Shown here piece by piece: positions 1 to 5,163 of a DNA stretch of 5,163 nucleotides. Source of the DNA: Flavobacteriales bacterium UBA5692 (GTDB lineage Bacteria > Bacteroidota > Bacteroidia > Flavobacteriales_D > Sanyastnellaceae); contig DIHQ01000125.1 of the NCBI GenBank assembly GCA_002420235.1, positions 1-5,163 of the forward strand, written 5' to 3'. Under the pieces are notes generated by a model. That model did no database searches. It saw only the letters and a program-made list of their open reading frames with translations, and had not been told where the DNA came from. Position numbers and translations under genes: made by a program. Positions within the stretch are counted from its first letter, which is position 1. Every line of letters begins with the position of its first letter.

Positions 1-990
1 CTCAATGCAACCTACGGATCCTTCTTCAAGAGCATGATGCATGGCCGTCTTTCCATCAGAATCTTGCAGGTGAAGATCAGACGATTCCTGTATCATATAT
101 TGCATAATTGGGCCATTATCATTCCTTTTTTGACAAAGTATCATCAACGCAGTTGTTCCTTTTTCGTCTCCGAAATCAAGATCAACCCCTTGCTCTTTTA
201 AAAATTCAAAAACTTCAACTTCAATGTTATTTCCCCGGGTCCCCATTGCTGCGAAGTGAACAGCAGTCTGTCCTTTTGAATTTTGAAATTGAGCTGACAT
301 TCCCTGTTCGATTAGAAGATTCAGGAATTCAACGTTTCCGCCCTTACACGCATATAGAAAGCCATTTGAACCATCCGAATCCGTGTCGTTCATTTCCAAT
401 CCGAACTGCCCGAAGTAATCAATTAGGCGCATATCCTCTATATGCGAAGAAACGAGTAACAATGCATTTGCTCCATTGTTGTTGACTTCTTGGTCCGGTT
501 CTGCTCCCTCACCAATAATCAAATCATATAAAACGGGATCCATTTGGCCCGTCACAGCAGCAAAATTCAAAAGTGAGTAACCATGCTCATCTACAATTCC
601 GAAATCGGCACCCATACTTTTTAGCTTTTTCATAAAAGCCTGATTATTTCGGTAAGCAGCCCAAAACACATAAGTTCTTGCGTCGTGAGTTAGTTTGTTG
701 ACCGTATTACCCTCGAAACTCAATAAGTAATCCAAAATATCGGGCGAGGCTTCTTCTATAAGAGCCCAACTCAAAGGGTCAAAATCATAAGGCCCCAAGG
801 CTGACGGATCGTCACCAAGATCGACCTGATTCATGACATCTTCAAGTGAGGGCTGATTCTTCCAAAATGAACGACTTGATAATCCCTCATTATCGGTTTG
901 AGCCTCAACTATGTTGAATGCAGTCAAGCCGATGAAGAACATAACAATTTGCGAAGGCACCGAGGCACCTTGAGATAAAATGCGGAACAT
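1..990 (-). CDS. Exported ankyrin-repeat protein (3' end beyond the left edge)
   Basis: An uninterrupted frame of 330 codons runs from the ATG at 990-988 off the left edge, so the C-terminus is missing. An in-frame TAA lies shortly upstream and no earlier ATG exists. Residues 1-30 form a Sec signal peptide with a hydrophobic stretch at about 15-29 (IVMFFIGLTAF) and probable cleavage VEA|QT. The ATG at residue 17 is a less likely start because it would leave no basic n-region. After a pre-repeat segment (SFWKNQPSLEDV, about 41-52), about six ankyrin units follow, near 102-133, 135-168, 171-203, 206-238, 239-274 (insertion around TRGNNIE) and 276-309, with a further one starting at 311. Signatures include NKLTHDARTYVFWAAY, GYSLLNFAAVTGQ, GQTAVHFAAMG and DGKTAMHHA. 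It resembles, from memory, a family of roughly 490-500 aa exported ankyrin proteins of Flavobacteriia, so about two thirds is visible. Ankyrin repeats mediate protein binding; the partner is unknown. It lies 62 bp downstream of the Cys-rich gene on the same strand and may be cotranscribed. Confidence 0.9.
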   Translation of the reverse strand, partial: MFRILSQGASVPSQIVMFFIGLTAFNIVEAQTDNEGLSSRSFWKNQPSLEDVMNQVDLGDDPSALGPYDFDPLSWALIEEASPDILDYLLSFEGNTVNKLTHDARTYVFWAAYRNNQAFMKKLKSMGADFGIVDEHGYSLLNFAAVTGQMDPVLYDLIIGEGAEPDQEVNNNGANALLLVSSHIEDMRLIDYFGQFGLEMNDTDSDGSNGFLYACKGGNVEFLNLLIEQGMSAQFQNSKGQTAVHFAAMGTRGNNIEVEVFEFLKEQGVDLDFGDEKGTTALMILCQKRNDNGPIMQYMIQESSDLHLQDSDGKTAMHHALEEGSVGCIE

Positions 991-1052
991 TAAAAAATCA
1001 GTTATGACAATAGATTACACTGACAACTTTGAGAGGTGGTGTGTTCAATTGC

Positions 1053-1817
1053 TTAGTTACAAGAGAATCCAAATTCACTCAAGAACATAAGTAAGTCTTG
1101 GGTACCAACGATTCCGTCAGAATTCAAATCAGCCAAACAGCTACTAAATTCACATGAGCCATCGTCTTCGGTGGCATCAGGGGAATAATTTAGTGCTGAT
1201 TCATATGTACAACCGGAAATTACACAAGATTCATAATCGCAGCTTCCGTCATCCATGTTCGCACCCATGAAATAATTGCATGCCCCGGAATATGTACAGC
1301 CAGGAACATCACACGATGCATTCCAATAGGGGTTCATAGCGGGGTTTGAAAGCATATCGCCGCTGACCCAAACGTTGCCGCAGTCCGCAGCAGCTGTATA
1401 ACTCACCTCATGGGTCACTGGATTGTAACAGTAAGGAAGTTGACAATCACCACAGTCATCTGTAATGCCACAAGTCCCGTCATCCTCCGTAGCTAGATAA
1501 TCAAAATTGCATGCCATCGGGTCCGTACACCCAAGTACTGAACTACACGACTGATTCCAGTAAGGGTTCCCAGGGTCATCTGGAAGAACCAGAATATCGT
1601 TGGGACCAAGGTCCGCTTCATCCTCCGTAGCAACAAACGTGACTGAGTGAGTAATGAAATTATAAACGTATGCAGACTGACAATCGCCACACTCGTCTTC
1701 CAATGCCAAACCGTTTACAACACCAGCACAGTCAGTTTCCTGAGCATTGGAAACAACGTAAAAAGTCATCAGAAGACAACAGATCATCAAAGACTTAAGG
1801 CCAAGCACGTTATTCAT
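1053..1817 (-). CDS. Secreted Cys-rich repeat protein with dockerin-like C-terminal loop
   Basis: This is a 254-residue protein of unknown function. Residues 1-25 are a Sec signal peptide (hydrophobic MICCLLMTFYVV, probable cleavage SNA|QE). The mature protein opens with DCAG...DECGDC (30-46), a motif common in Cys-rich repeat proteins of Bacteroidota. Two copies of a roughly 48-residue module follow, each from CGDC to NPYWNxSC (43-91 and 122-169), and three 21-residue GCT...DDG(S/T)C repeats (96-116, 173-193, 202-222). The C-terminus has DLNSDGIVGTQDLL (230-243), which fits a single 12-residue EF-hand/dockerin-type Ca-binding loop with D230, N232, D234 and D241. No classical T9SS sorting domain follows, so its route past the outer membrane is unclear. 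The many cysteines suggest a disulfide-stabilised extracellular protein. It is transcribed divergently from the DUF6607-HmuY-receptor genes across a palindromic operator, so shared regulation is plausible. Confidence 0.88.
   Translation of the reverse strand: MNNVLGLKSLMICCLLMTFYVVSNAQETDCAGVVNGLALEDECGDCQSAYVYNFITHSVTFVATEDEADLGPNDILVLPDDPGNPYWNQSCSSVLGCTDPMACNFDYLATEDDGTCGITDDCGDCQLPYCYNPVTHEVSYTAAADCGNVWVSGDMLSNPAMNPYWNASCDVPGCTYSGACNYFMGANMDDGSCDYESCVISGCTYESALNYSPDATEDDGSCEFSSCLADLNSDGIVGTQDLLMFLSEFGFSCN
1152..1532 (-). repeat. Three GCT...DDGSC Cys-rich repeats
   Basis: Three 21-residue repeats each begin GCT and end DDG(S/T)C, at bases 1532-1470, 1301-1239 and 1214-1152. The pattern is GCT, two or three residues, A(C/L)N(F/Y), then (E/M)DDG(S/T)C. 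This repeat type is widespread in secreted proteins of marine Bacteroidota. The first two units have an extra Cys before the Asn, which the third replaces with Leu. Confidence 0.8.
1311..1691 (-). repeat. Duplicated CGDC...NPYWNxSC protein module
   Basis: The Cys-rich gene encodes two diverged tandem copies of one module, separated by a GCT repeat. Copy 1 spans bases 1691-1545 (residues 43-91) and copy 2 spans 1454-1311 (residues 122-169). Shared positions are CGDCQ, a YN..TH.V core with His57/His136, and a terminal NPYWN(Q/A)SC. Copy 2 has two additional cysteines (C130 and C146) with no counterpart in copy 1, possibly an added disulfide. I cannot name this module with certainty. Confidence 0.75.
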
Positions 1818-1870
1818 GGGACTAAATTTTGTACAAAAATCGGCATTTCAAGCGCTTTAATCCATACCTT

Positions 1871-1907
1871 AAACGAGCTATTTAGAACAATTCTAAATAA
1901 CTCTTTT
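1871..1907. promoter_or_regulatory. Palindromic operator, Fur/Irr-type iron box candidate
   Basis: A near-perfect inverted repeat lies in the divergent intergenic region. Its core is TTTAGAA (1881-1887), spacer CAA (1888-1890) and TTCTAAA (1891-1897). The outer arms extend to 1871-1887 and 1891-1907, with 15 of 17 positions complementary. From memory, the core equals the TTTAGAA-N3-TTCTAAA form described for the Irr/ICE box of alphaproteobacteria; Irr belongs to the Fur family. Its position before a HmuY/TonB-receptor operon suggests an iron- or heme-responsive operator that could serve both directions. On the minus strand the spacer reads TTG and could be a -33 element for the leftward gene, with a weak -7 near 1866-1859; this is only suggestive. 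Confidence 0.65.
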
Positions 1908-1913
1908 TAGGTA

Positions 1914-1944
1914 TTGAGTAACACAACCGATACAGCGACTTTTG
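1914..1944 (+). promoter_or_regulatory. Candidate Bacteroidota-type promoter for the DUF6607-HmuY-receptor operon
   Basis: A -33-like TTG at 1914-1916 is followed after 20 nt by GACTTTTG (1937-1944), which matches 7 of 8 positions of the Bacteroidota -7 consensus TAnnTTTG. Transcription would begin near 1950, leaving a leader of only about a dozen bases before the ATG at 1964. No Shine-Dalgarno is present, as is usual in this phylum. The palindrome lies just upstream of the -33 element rather than across it, so a repressor would act from an upstream position if this promoter is right. Confidence 0.3.
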
Positions 1945-1963
1945 CTGTCCATTTATAGCGATT

Positions 1964-2842
1964 ATGCGACATTTTATCCTCTCGGCCTGCGCGCTTCTTT
2001 GTGCGTTGACAATTACGGCACAAAGCTCACAAGACCTTCAATCAATACGCTCCATGTGCGGCTGCTATAAAGTGGACTTTGAGTTTGCTGAAACATTTAG
2101 TCCAGATACAAACTACGTGTTCCAAGATAATTACTCAGCCTCAGCGTTGGAATGGGTGCAGATGATTGAAGACAATGGCAGCACCATGCGCATGCAGCAT
2201 ATTCTCGTAATTCAGGATATGTACACAGTGAAGCACTGGAGACAAGATTGGATATACCAACCAAAGGAATCTTTCGATTATGTTGAAGGCCGCACTTGGA
2301 AGCTCACAAGCCATGATCCCATGACGGTTGCCGGCCGATGGGAACAGCGCGTATTTCAAGTTGACGACAGCCCGCGTTACGCCTCCGTAGGTACATGGAT
2401 ACACGCCGATGGAAGACATTTTTGGGAAGCCAATGCACGTACTCCGCTACCCCGACGCGAATACACTAAACGCTCAGATTACGATGTAATGGATCGACGC
2501 AACAGACACGAAATCCATGACGCAGGTTGGACACACGAACAGGATAATTTAAAAGTCCAGCTAGATGGCGAAAACGAAATAATCATTGCTGAAGAGAAGG
2601 GACGCAATACTTACACACGCGTTGACGATGAACGGTGTCAAATGGCTGTTGAGTACTGGACAGAGAATAAAGACTTTTGGTCTGATGTCAGAGACGAATG
2701 GGGAAAACACATGCAGGCCGATAACGACCTTCTACAACTTCGAGGGAAGGTTGAAGGTAAGCCCCCATACGTTTATTTCATGGACCACCCCACAGATGAA
2801 ATTAGCTCAATTATTGAATCATTTATTATTTCAGAAGAATGA
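1964..2842 (+). CDS. DUF6607-family exported protein of a heme/iron uptake operon
   Basis: This 292-residue protein starts at ATG 1964 with a Sec signal peptide (residues 1-19, hydrophobic ILSACALLCALTI, probable cleavage TA|QSS). I recognise the sequence as DUF6607 from its family-typical blocks: SIRSMCGCYKVDFEFAETF (27-45), KHWRQDW (90-96), FQVDDSPRYASVGTWIHADG (131-150), LPRREYTKRSDYDVM (162-176), RRNRHEI (178-184) and KGRNTYTRVDDERC (212-225). The mature protein has three cysteines: C32 and C34 in a CGC motif, and C225. It is rich in aromatic and charged residues, and no membrane segment follows the signal peptide. The biochemical function is unknown. Its stop codon overlaps the ATG of the HmuY-like gene (ATGA), implying translational coupling and a shared role. 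The full length appears intact. Confidence 0.9.
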   Translation: MRHFILSACALLCALTITAQSSQDLQSIRSMCGCYKVDFEFAETFSPDTNYVFQDNYSASALEWVQMIEDNGSTMRMQHILVIQDMYTVKHWRQDWIYQPKESFDYVEGRTWKLTSHDPMTVAGRWEQRVFQVDDSPRYASVGTWIHADGRHFWEANARTPLPRREYTKRSDYDVMDRRNRHEIHDAGWTHEQDNLKVQLDGENEIIIAEEKGRNTYTRVDDERCQMAVEYWTENKDFWSDVRDEWGKHMQADNDLLQLRGKVEGKPPYVYFMDHPTDEISSIIESFIISEE

Positions 2843-4056
2843 AAAAACTTTTACTCACAATGGGACTTGCGCCAATCGCGCTAATCGCTCAGGACATAAC
2901 CTACGATGAATTCTCCATGAATGCAGGTTATGAAAACATGGTTTTCTACAGCATGGATTCAGGCGTAGTCGGGGAAGAAATTATGGCAAGCTGGGATTTG
3001 GCATTTGATGTTAGATCAACGGGTAGCTCTGTTCGAATTAATGGCGGTCAGGGAACGGTCCTTTACAATGCAGGCGATCTAGATGCGTGGGATACTATTG
3101 ATGACTCTTTCATTGAAATGGCTGCCGATTTACCGCAATTAAGAAATGATAATATTTCATGGTCTTCTGGCGCCTTTTCACAAGGAGGAGACGGCATGTT
3201 TGATCTTGGCTGGGGTGTTTATGACATCGTTACACATATTATCACTTCGGATAAAGTTTTTGTCATTGCCTTACCCGATGGGACTTGGAAAAAGATTGCC
3301 ATATTATCTCTTCAATCAGGCACCTACTCCTTTCAGTATGCCAATCTTGATGGAACGGACTACGTTGAGGATCAGCTTTCGAAATCAGATTATCCCGATA
3401 AATTACTCGCCTTTTACAGCATTGGTGACCAATCGGAGCTCGACTTAGAACCCAACGAAAATTGGGATTTCTTGTTCCTTCGCTATGTGGAGCAAATTCA
3501 ACCAGAGGTTTACTACGGCGTTACGGGTGCCTTGGTGAATCCCAACACGGGGGTTCAAATGCTAGAAGGCCTCGCAGACCCTTTTACGGATGGTGACATG
3601 GATGCAGATCTCCTTAATTATGAGGCCAACTCTGTGGGCTACGATTGGAAAACATACGCAGGTGGAACGTATAGCTTAGCTGATGATAGATGTTACTTCA
3701 TTCAGACTGCCTCTGGTTCCCAATGGCGTCTTGTTTTTACCGGTTTCGAAGGCTCAACCACGGGCAACATAGAAATCGGAAAAATCCTAAATTCCGGCGT
3801 TTCCGTGGCCAATTCAGAACGATTGAACTGGAATGTGTTTCCCAACCCTGCCCAGGGAAATTCAGCGATTTCTGTTCAAGGCAACTTTCAAGTTGAGGAT
3901 GCTAGCTTAACTAATATGGCTGGAGTTATCGTTTTCACAACTGCGCTTAATAATTGGAGTGGGACCATTCATTTTCAGGATGTGTCGCCAGGTATGTACA
4001 TCTTAAATTTGAATACTGATAAAGGCATCATTAACCACAGATTACTAATCCAATAG
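2839..4056 (+). CDS. HmuY-family heme-binding-like protein with T9SS sorting domain
   Basis: This 405-residue protein starts at the ATG overlapping the DUF6607 stop. Residues 1-17 are a Sec signal peptide (cleavage probably IA|QD). Two HmuY-like halves are seen. The first has SWDLAFDV (51-58), SVRINGGQGTVLYNAG (64-79), LGWGVYDIVTH (123-133), and LPDGTWKKIAI (145-155) leading to TYSFQYANLDGTD (162-174). The second has NWDFLFLRYV (208-217) and YYGVTGALVNPNTGVQM (225-241). Residues about 331-405 (NVFPNPAQGN to NHRLLIQ) form a type A T9SS sorting domain, so the protein is expected to cross the outer membrane and be anchored or released at the surface. HmuY-family proteins capture heme and deliver it to a partner TonB-dependent receptor, encoded here 11 bp downstream. 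Heme ligands are uncertain: the chain has only three histidines (H133, H378, H400), and the last two lie in the sorting domain. Confidence 0.88.
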   Translation: MKKLLLTMGLAPIALIAQDITYDEFSMNAGYENMVFYSMDSGVVGEEIMASWDLAFDVRSTGSSVRINGGQGTVLYNAGDLDAWDTIDDSFIEMAADLPQLRNDNISWSSGAFSQGGDGMFDLGWGVYDIVTHIITSDKVFVIALPDGTWKKIAILSLQSGTYSFQYANLDGTDYVEDQLSKSDYPDKLLAFYSIGDQSELDLEPNENWDFLFLRYVEQIQPEVYYGVTGALVNPNTGVQMLEGLADPFTDGDMDADLLNYEANSVGYDWKTYAGGTYSLADDRCYFIQTASGSQWRLVFTGFEGSTTGNIEIGKILNSGVSVANSERLNWNVFPNPAQGNSAISVQGNFQVEDASLTNMAGVIVFTTALNNWSGTIHFQDVSPGMYILNLNTDKGIINHRLLIQ

Positions 4057-4067
4057 CACAGTTTTTT

Positions 4068-5163
4068 GTGAAAAGGAAATTACTATACACCTTAGCTGCA
4101 GCACTGGGAGCCTCGCTCCCAGTTGCTGTATTCGGGCAAATTCAATCGCAAGACAGCATCTTTTGGTCTGTTGAAGTTGATGAAGCCGTCGTTACTGGTG
4201 AAACAAGTGCTGTCAAAGCAGAAAATGCGCTTCGGGTAATCAAGAAACTCCGCCTTGATGAAGTTCGGTTTGGATCGTCACAAACACTTCAGGACGCCCT
4301 TCGTCTTACCAATGGCATAAGAATGAACCACGATCTAGCACTGGGTGGCGGATTATCAATGAATGGACTTGGGGGACTGAATATAAAAATTATGCTTGAT
4401 GGCGTTCCGCTAGTGGGTCGACTCGGAGGAAATATTGATTTAGGTCAAATAAGACTCGATCTTATTGAAAGTATCGAAATCGTCGACGGCCCGATGGCTG
4501 TGGAATTTGGCACTAACTCATTGGCCGGTGCTATCAACCTCTTAACCAAAAAATCGAAAGTCTCCTCCCCTACCTTAACGACAATGTTGCGGTATGAAAG
4601 CGTTGGAGATTACACGCAATCCGTTAATGCTAGTTGGTCTGGAATAAACCACTCCACAACAATAAGTTGCTCAAATCATGTTTTCGATGGTTGGTCCATC
4701 GGCGATCCTTCCTTCGATTGGATCGAGGATTTCGTCGCAGACAGTGGCAGGGTGGCGGCTTGGAATCCGAAAGAGCAAAGGCAGTTCAACTTAAAGTCAA
4801 CTTTGACAACGGGCAATTGGGCCCTCAGTCCAAGCTTATTTTTCTTGGACGAGAAAATAATCAACCGAGGATTACCCCGCGGCCCATACGGTCTTTCCGC
4901 GTTTGATGATGAATATCATACCCGGCGATTCCTGCCGTCTTTTCAAGCAAAGAGCTTTGATGAAAATGGGGTGAGGTGGAATGTAATTGCTTCGGTGCAG
5001 TCCTTTTCACGAAGGAAAAATGGCCTCATAACGGACTTAACAACTCTTACCTCAGAATTCCAGTCAGCGCAACAGCAGGACACCACGGGCGTTACATCCA
5101 TCATGAGTAGAGGAACAAGAAATGTCAATTTGAACTCAAATTGGTCCATTCGATTGGGATGGG
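4068..5163 (+). CDS. TonB-dependent outer-membrane receptor (N-terminal part)
   Basis: An open frame of 365 codons runs from a GTG at 4068 to the right edge. There is no in-frame ATG between the upstream stop at 4032 and the GTG. The GTG gives a standard signal peptide (KRKLLYTLAAALGASLPVAV, cleavage near FGQ), which supports this start. VDEAVVTGE (37-45) may be the TonB box region. The plug domain spans about 38-163: the SSQTLQDALRLTNGIRM block (70-86), GGLNIKIMLDGVPL (102-115), IESIEIVDGPMAVEFGTNSL (133-152), then AGAINLLTKK (153-162). Barrel strands begin near 170. There is no N-terminal carboxypeptidase-like extension, and about half of a usual receptor is visible. It would import the ligand captured by the HmuY-like protein across the outer membrane using TonB/ExbBD energy. 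The substrate, heme or another iron compound, is inferred from context only. Confidence 0.93.
   Translation, partial: MKRKLLYTLAAALGASLPVAVFGQIQSQDSIFWSVEVDEAVVTGETSAVKAENALRVIKKLRLDEVRFGSSQTLQDALRLTNGIRMNHDLALGGGLSMNGLGGLNIKIMLDGVPLVGRLGGNIDLGQIRLDLIESIEIVDGPMAVEFGTNSLAGAINLLTKKSKVSSPTLTTMLRYESVGDYTQSVNASWSGINHSTTISCSNHVFDGWSIGDPSFDWIEDFVADSGRVAAWNPKEQRQFNLKSTLTTGNWALSPSLFFLDEKIINRGLPRGPYGLSAFDDEYHTRRFLPSFQAKSFDENGVRWNVIASVQSFSRRKNGLITDLTTLTSEFQSAQQQDTTGVTSIMSRGTRNVNLNSNWSIRLGW
4099..4128 (+). other. GC-rich stem-loop within the receptor's signal-peptide codons
   Basis: ACTGGGAG (4103-4110), a 5-nt loop (4111-4115) and CTCCCAGT (4116-4123) form an 8-bp perfect stem. CAGC (4099-4102) and GCTG (4125-4128) extend it by four pairs, with T4124 bulged. 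It begins 31 nt after the GTG start. No T-run follows, so it is not an intrinsic terminator. It could affect mRNA stability or the relative output of the HmuY-like protein and the receptor, or it may simply reflect the Ala/Gly/Ser/Pro codons used. Confidence 0.5.

Noticed and set aside
108..485. Rightward open frame opposite the ankyrin gene
   Set aside because: It is a shadow of the minus-strand ankyrin frame, and its translation shows no signal, domain or family resemblance.
1005..1026. Direct repeat TGACAA separated by 10 nt upstream of the ankyrin gene
   Set aside because: It is only six bases long and unsupported by other symmetry or a good promoter match, so it is likely chance.
991..1052. 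Terminator between the Cys-rich gene and the ankyrin gene
   Set aside because: Only a 4-bp TTGA/TCAA pairing is visible and there is no suitable stem with a T-run, so cotranscription remains possible.
1871..1907. Hairpin followed by T-run read as an intrinsic terminator
   Set aside because: It lies between two divergent start codons, so no transcript from a visible gene ends here. The stem is AT-rich. An operator explains the symmetry better.
1647..1910. Rightward open frame across the 5' end of the Cys-rich gene and the operator
   Set aside because: It overlaps a well-supported gene on the other strand and runs through the regulatory palindrome. The protein is not recognisable.
1979..1990. 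Possible lipobox LSAC near the start of the DUF6607 protein
   Set aside because: The Cys is residue 9, which leaves no room for a hydrophobic core before it. A standard signal peptide cleaved near residue 19 fits better.
2586..2909. Alternative frame spanning the DUF6607/HmuY junction
   Set aside because: It is an out-of-frame shadow of two genes with clear family signatures.
4634..4906. Rightward alternative frame and an opposite-strand frame inside the receptor gene
   Set aside because: The receptor frame from 4068 is continuous and matches plug and barrel features, while these frames have no coherent protein features.

Overview
The window looks like chromosomal DNA of a marine or aquatic Bacteroidota, most likely a Flavobacteriales relative (Cryomorphaceae/Schleiferiaceae type). 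This rests on a type IX secretion (T9SS) C-terminal sorting domain, tandem Cys-rich 'GCT...DDGSC' repeats with a dockerin-like Ca-binding end, a HmuY-family protein beside a TonB-dependent receptor, the absence of Shine-Dalgarno sequences, and a TTG/TAnnTTTG-like promoter. The genus is inference.

Layout: two genes run leftward. The first (990 to 1, cut by the left edge) encodes an exported ankyrin-repeat protein. The second (1817 to 1053) encodes a secreted Cys-rich repeat protein ending in a dockerin-like EF-hand loop. From the same 146-bp intergenic region three genes run rightward: a DUF6607-family exported protein (1964-2842), a HmuY-family protein with a T9SS sorting domain (2839-4056, ATGA overlap), and a TonB-dependent outer-membrane receptor with a GTG start (4068 to the right edge, incomplete). 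All five products have a recognisable Sec signal peptide, so the whole window encodes cell-envelope or secreted proteins.

The divergent intergenic region carries a striking palindrome, TTTAGAA-N3-TTCTAAA inside longer arms of 17 nt. It has the form of an iron-responsive Fur/Irr-type operator. The simplest reading is an iron/heme acquisition locus: the HmuY-like surface protein binds heme (or another iron ligand) and passes it to the TonB-dependent receptor, DUF6607 is an obligate-looking partner of unknown biochemistry, and the leftward ankyrin and Cys-rich genes may belong to the same iron-regulated set. The HmuY/receptor part rests on family knowledge. The roles of DUF6607, the ankyrin protein and the Cys-rich protein are inference.

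No RNA genes, insertion sequences, CRISPR arrays or convincing intrinsic terminators were seen. There is no gene-free stretch over 300 bases.
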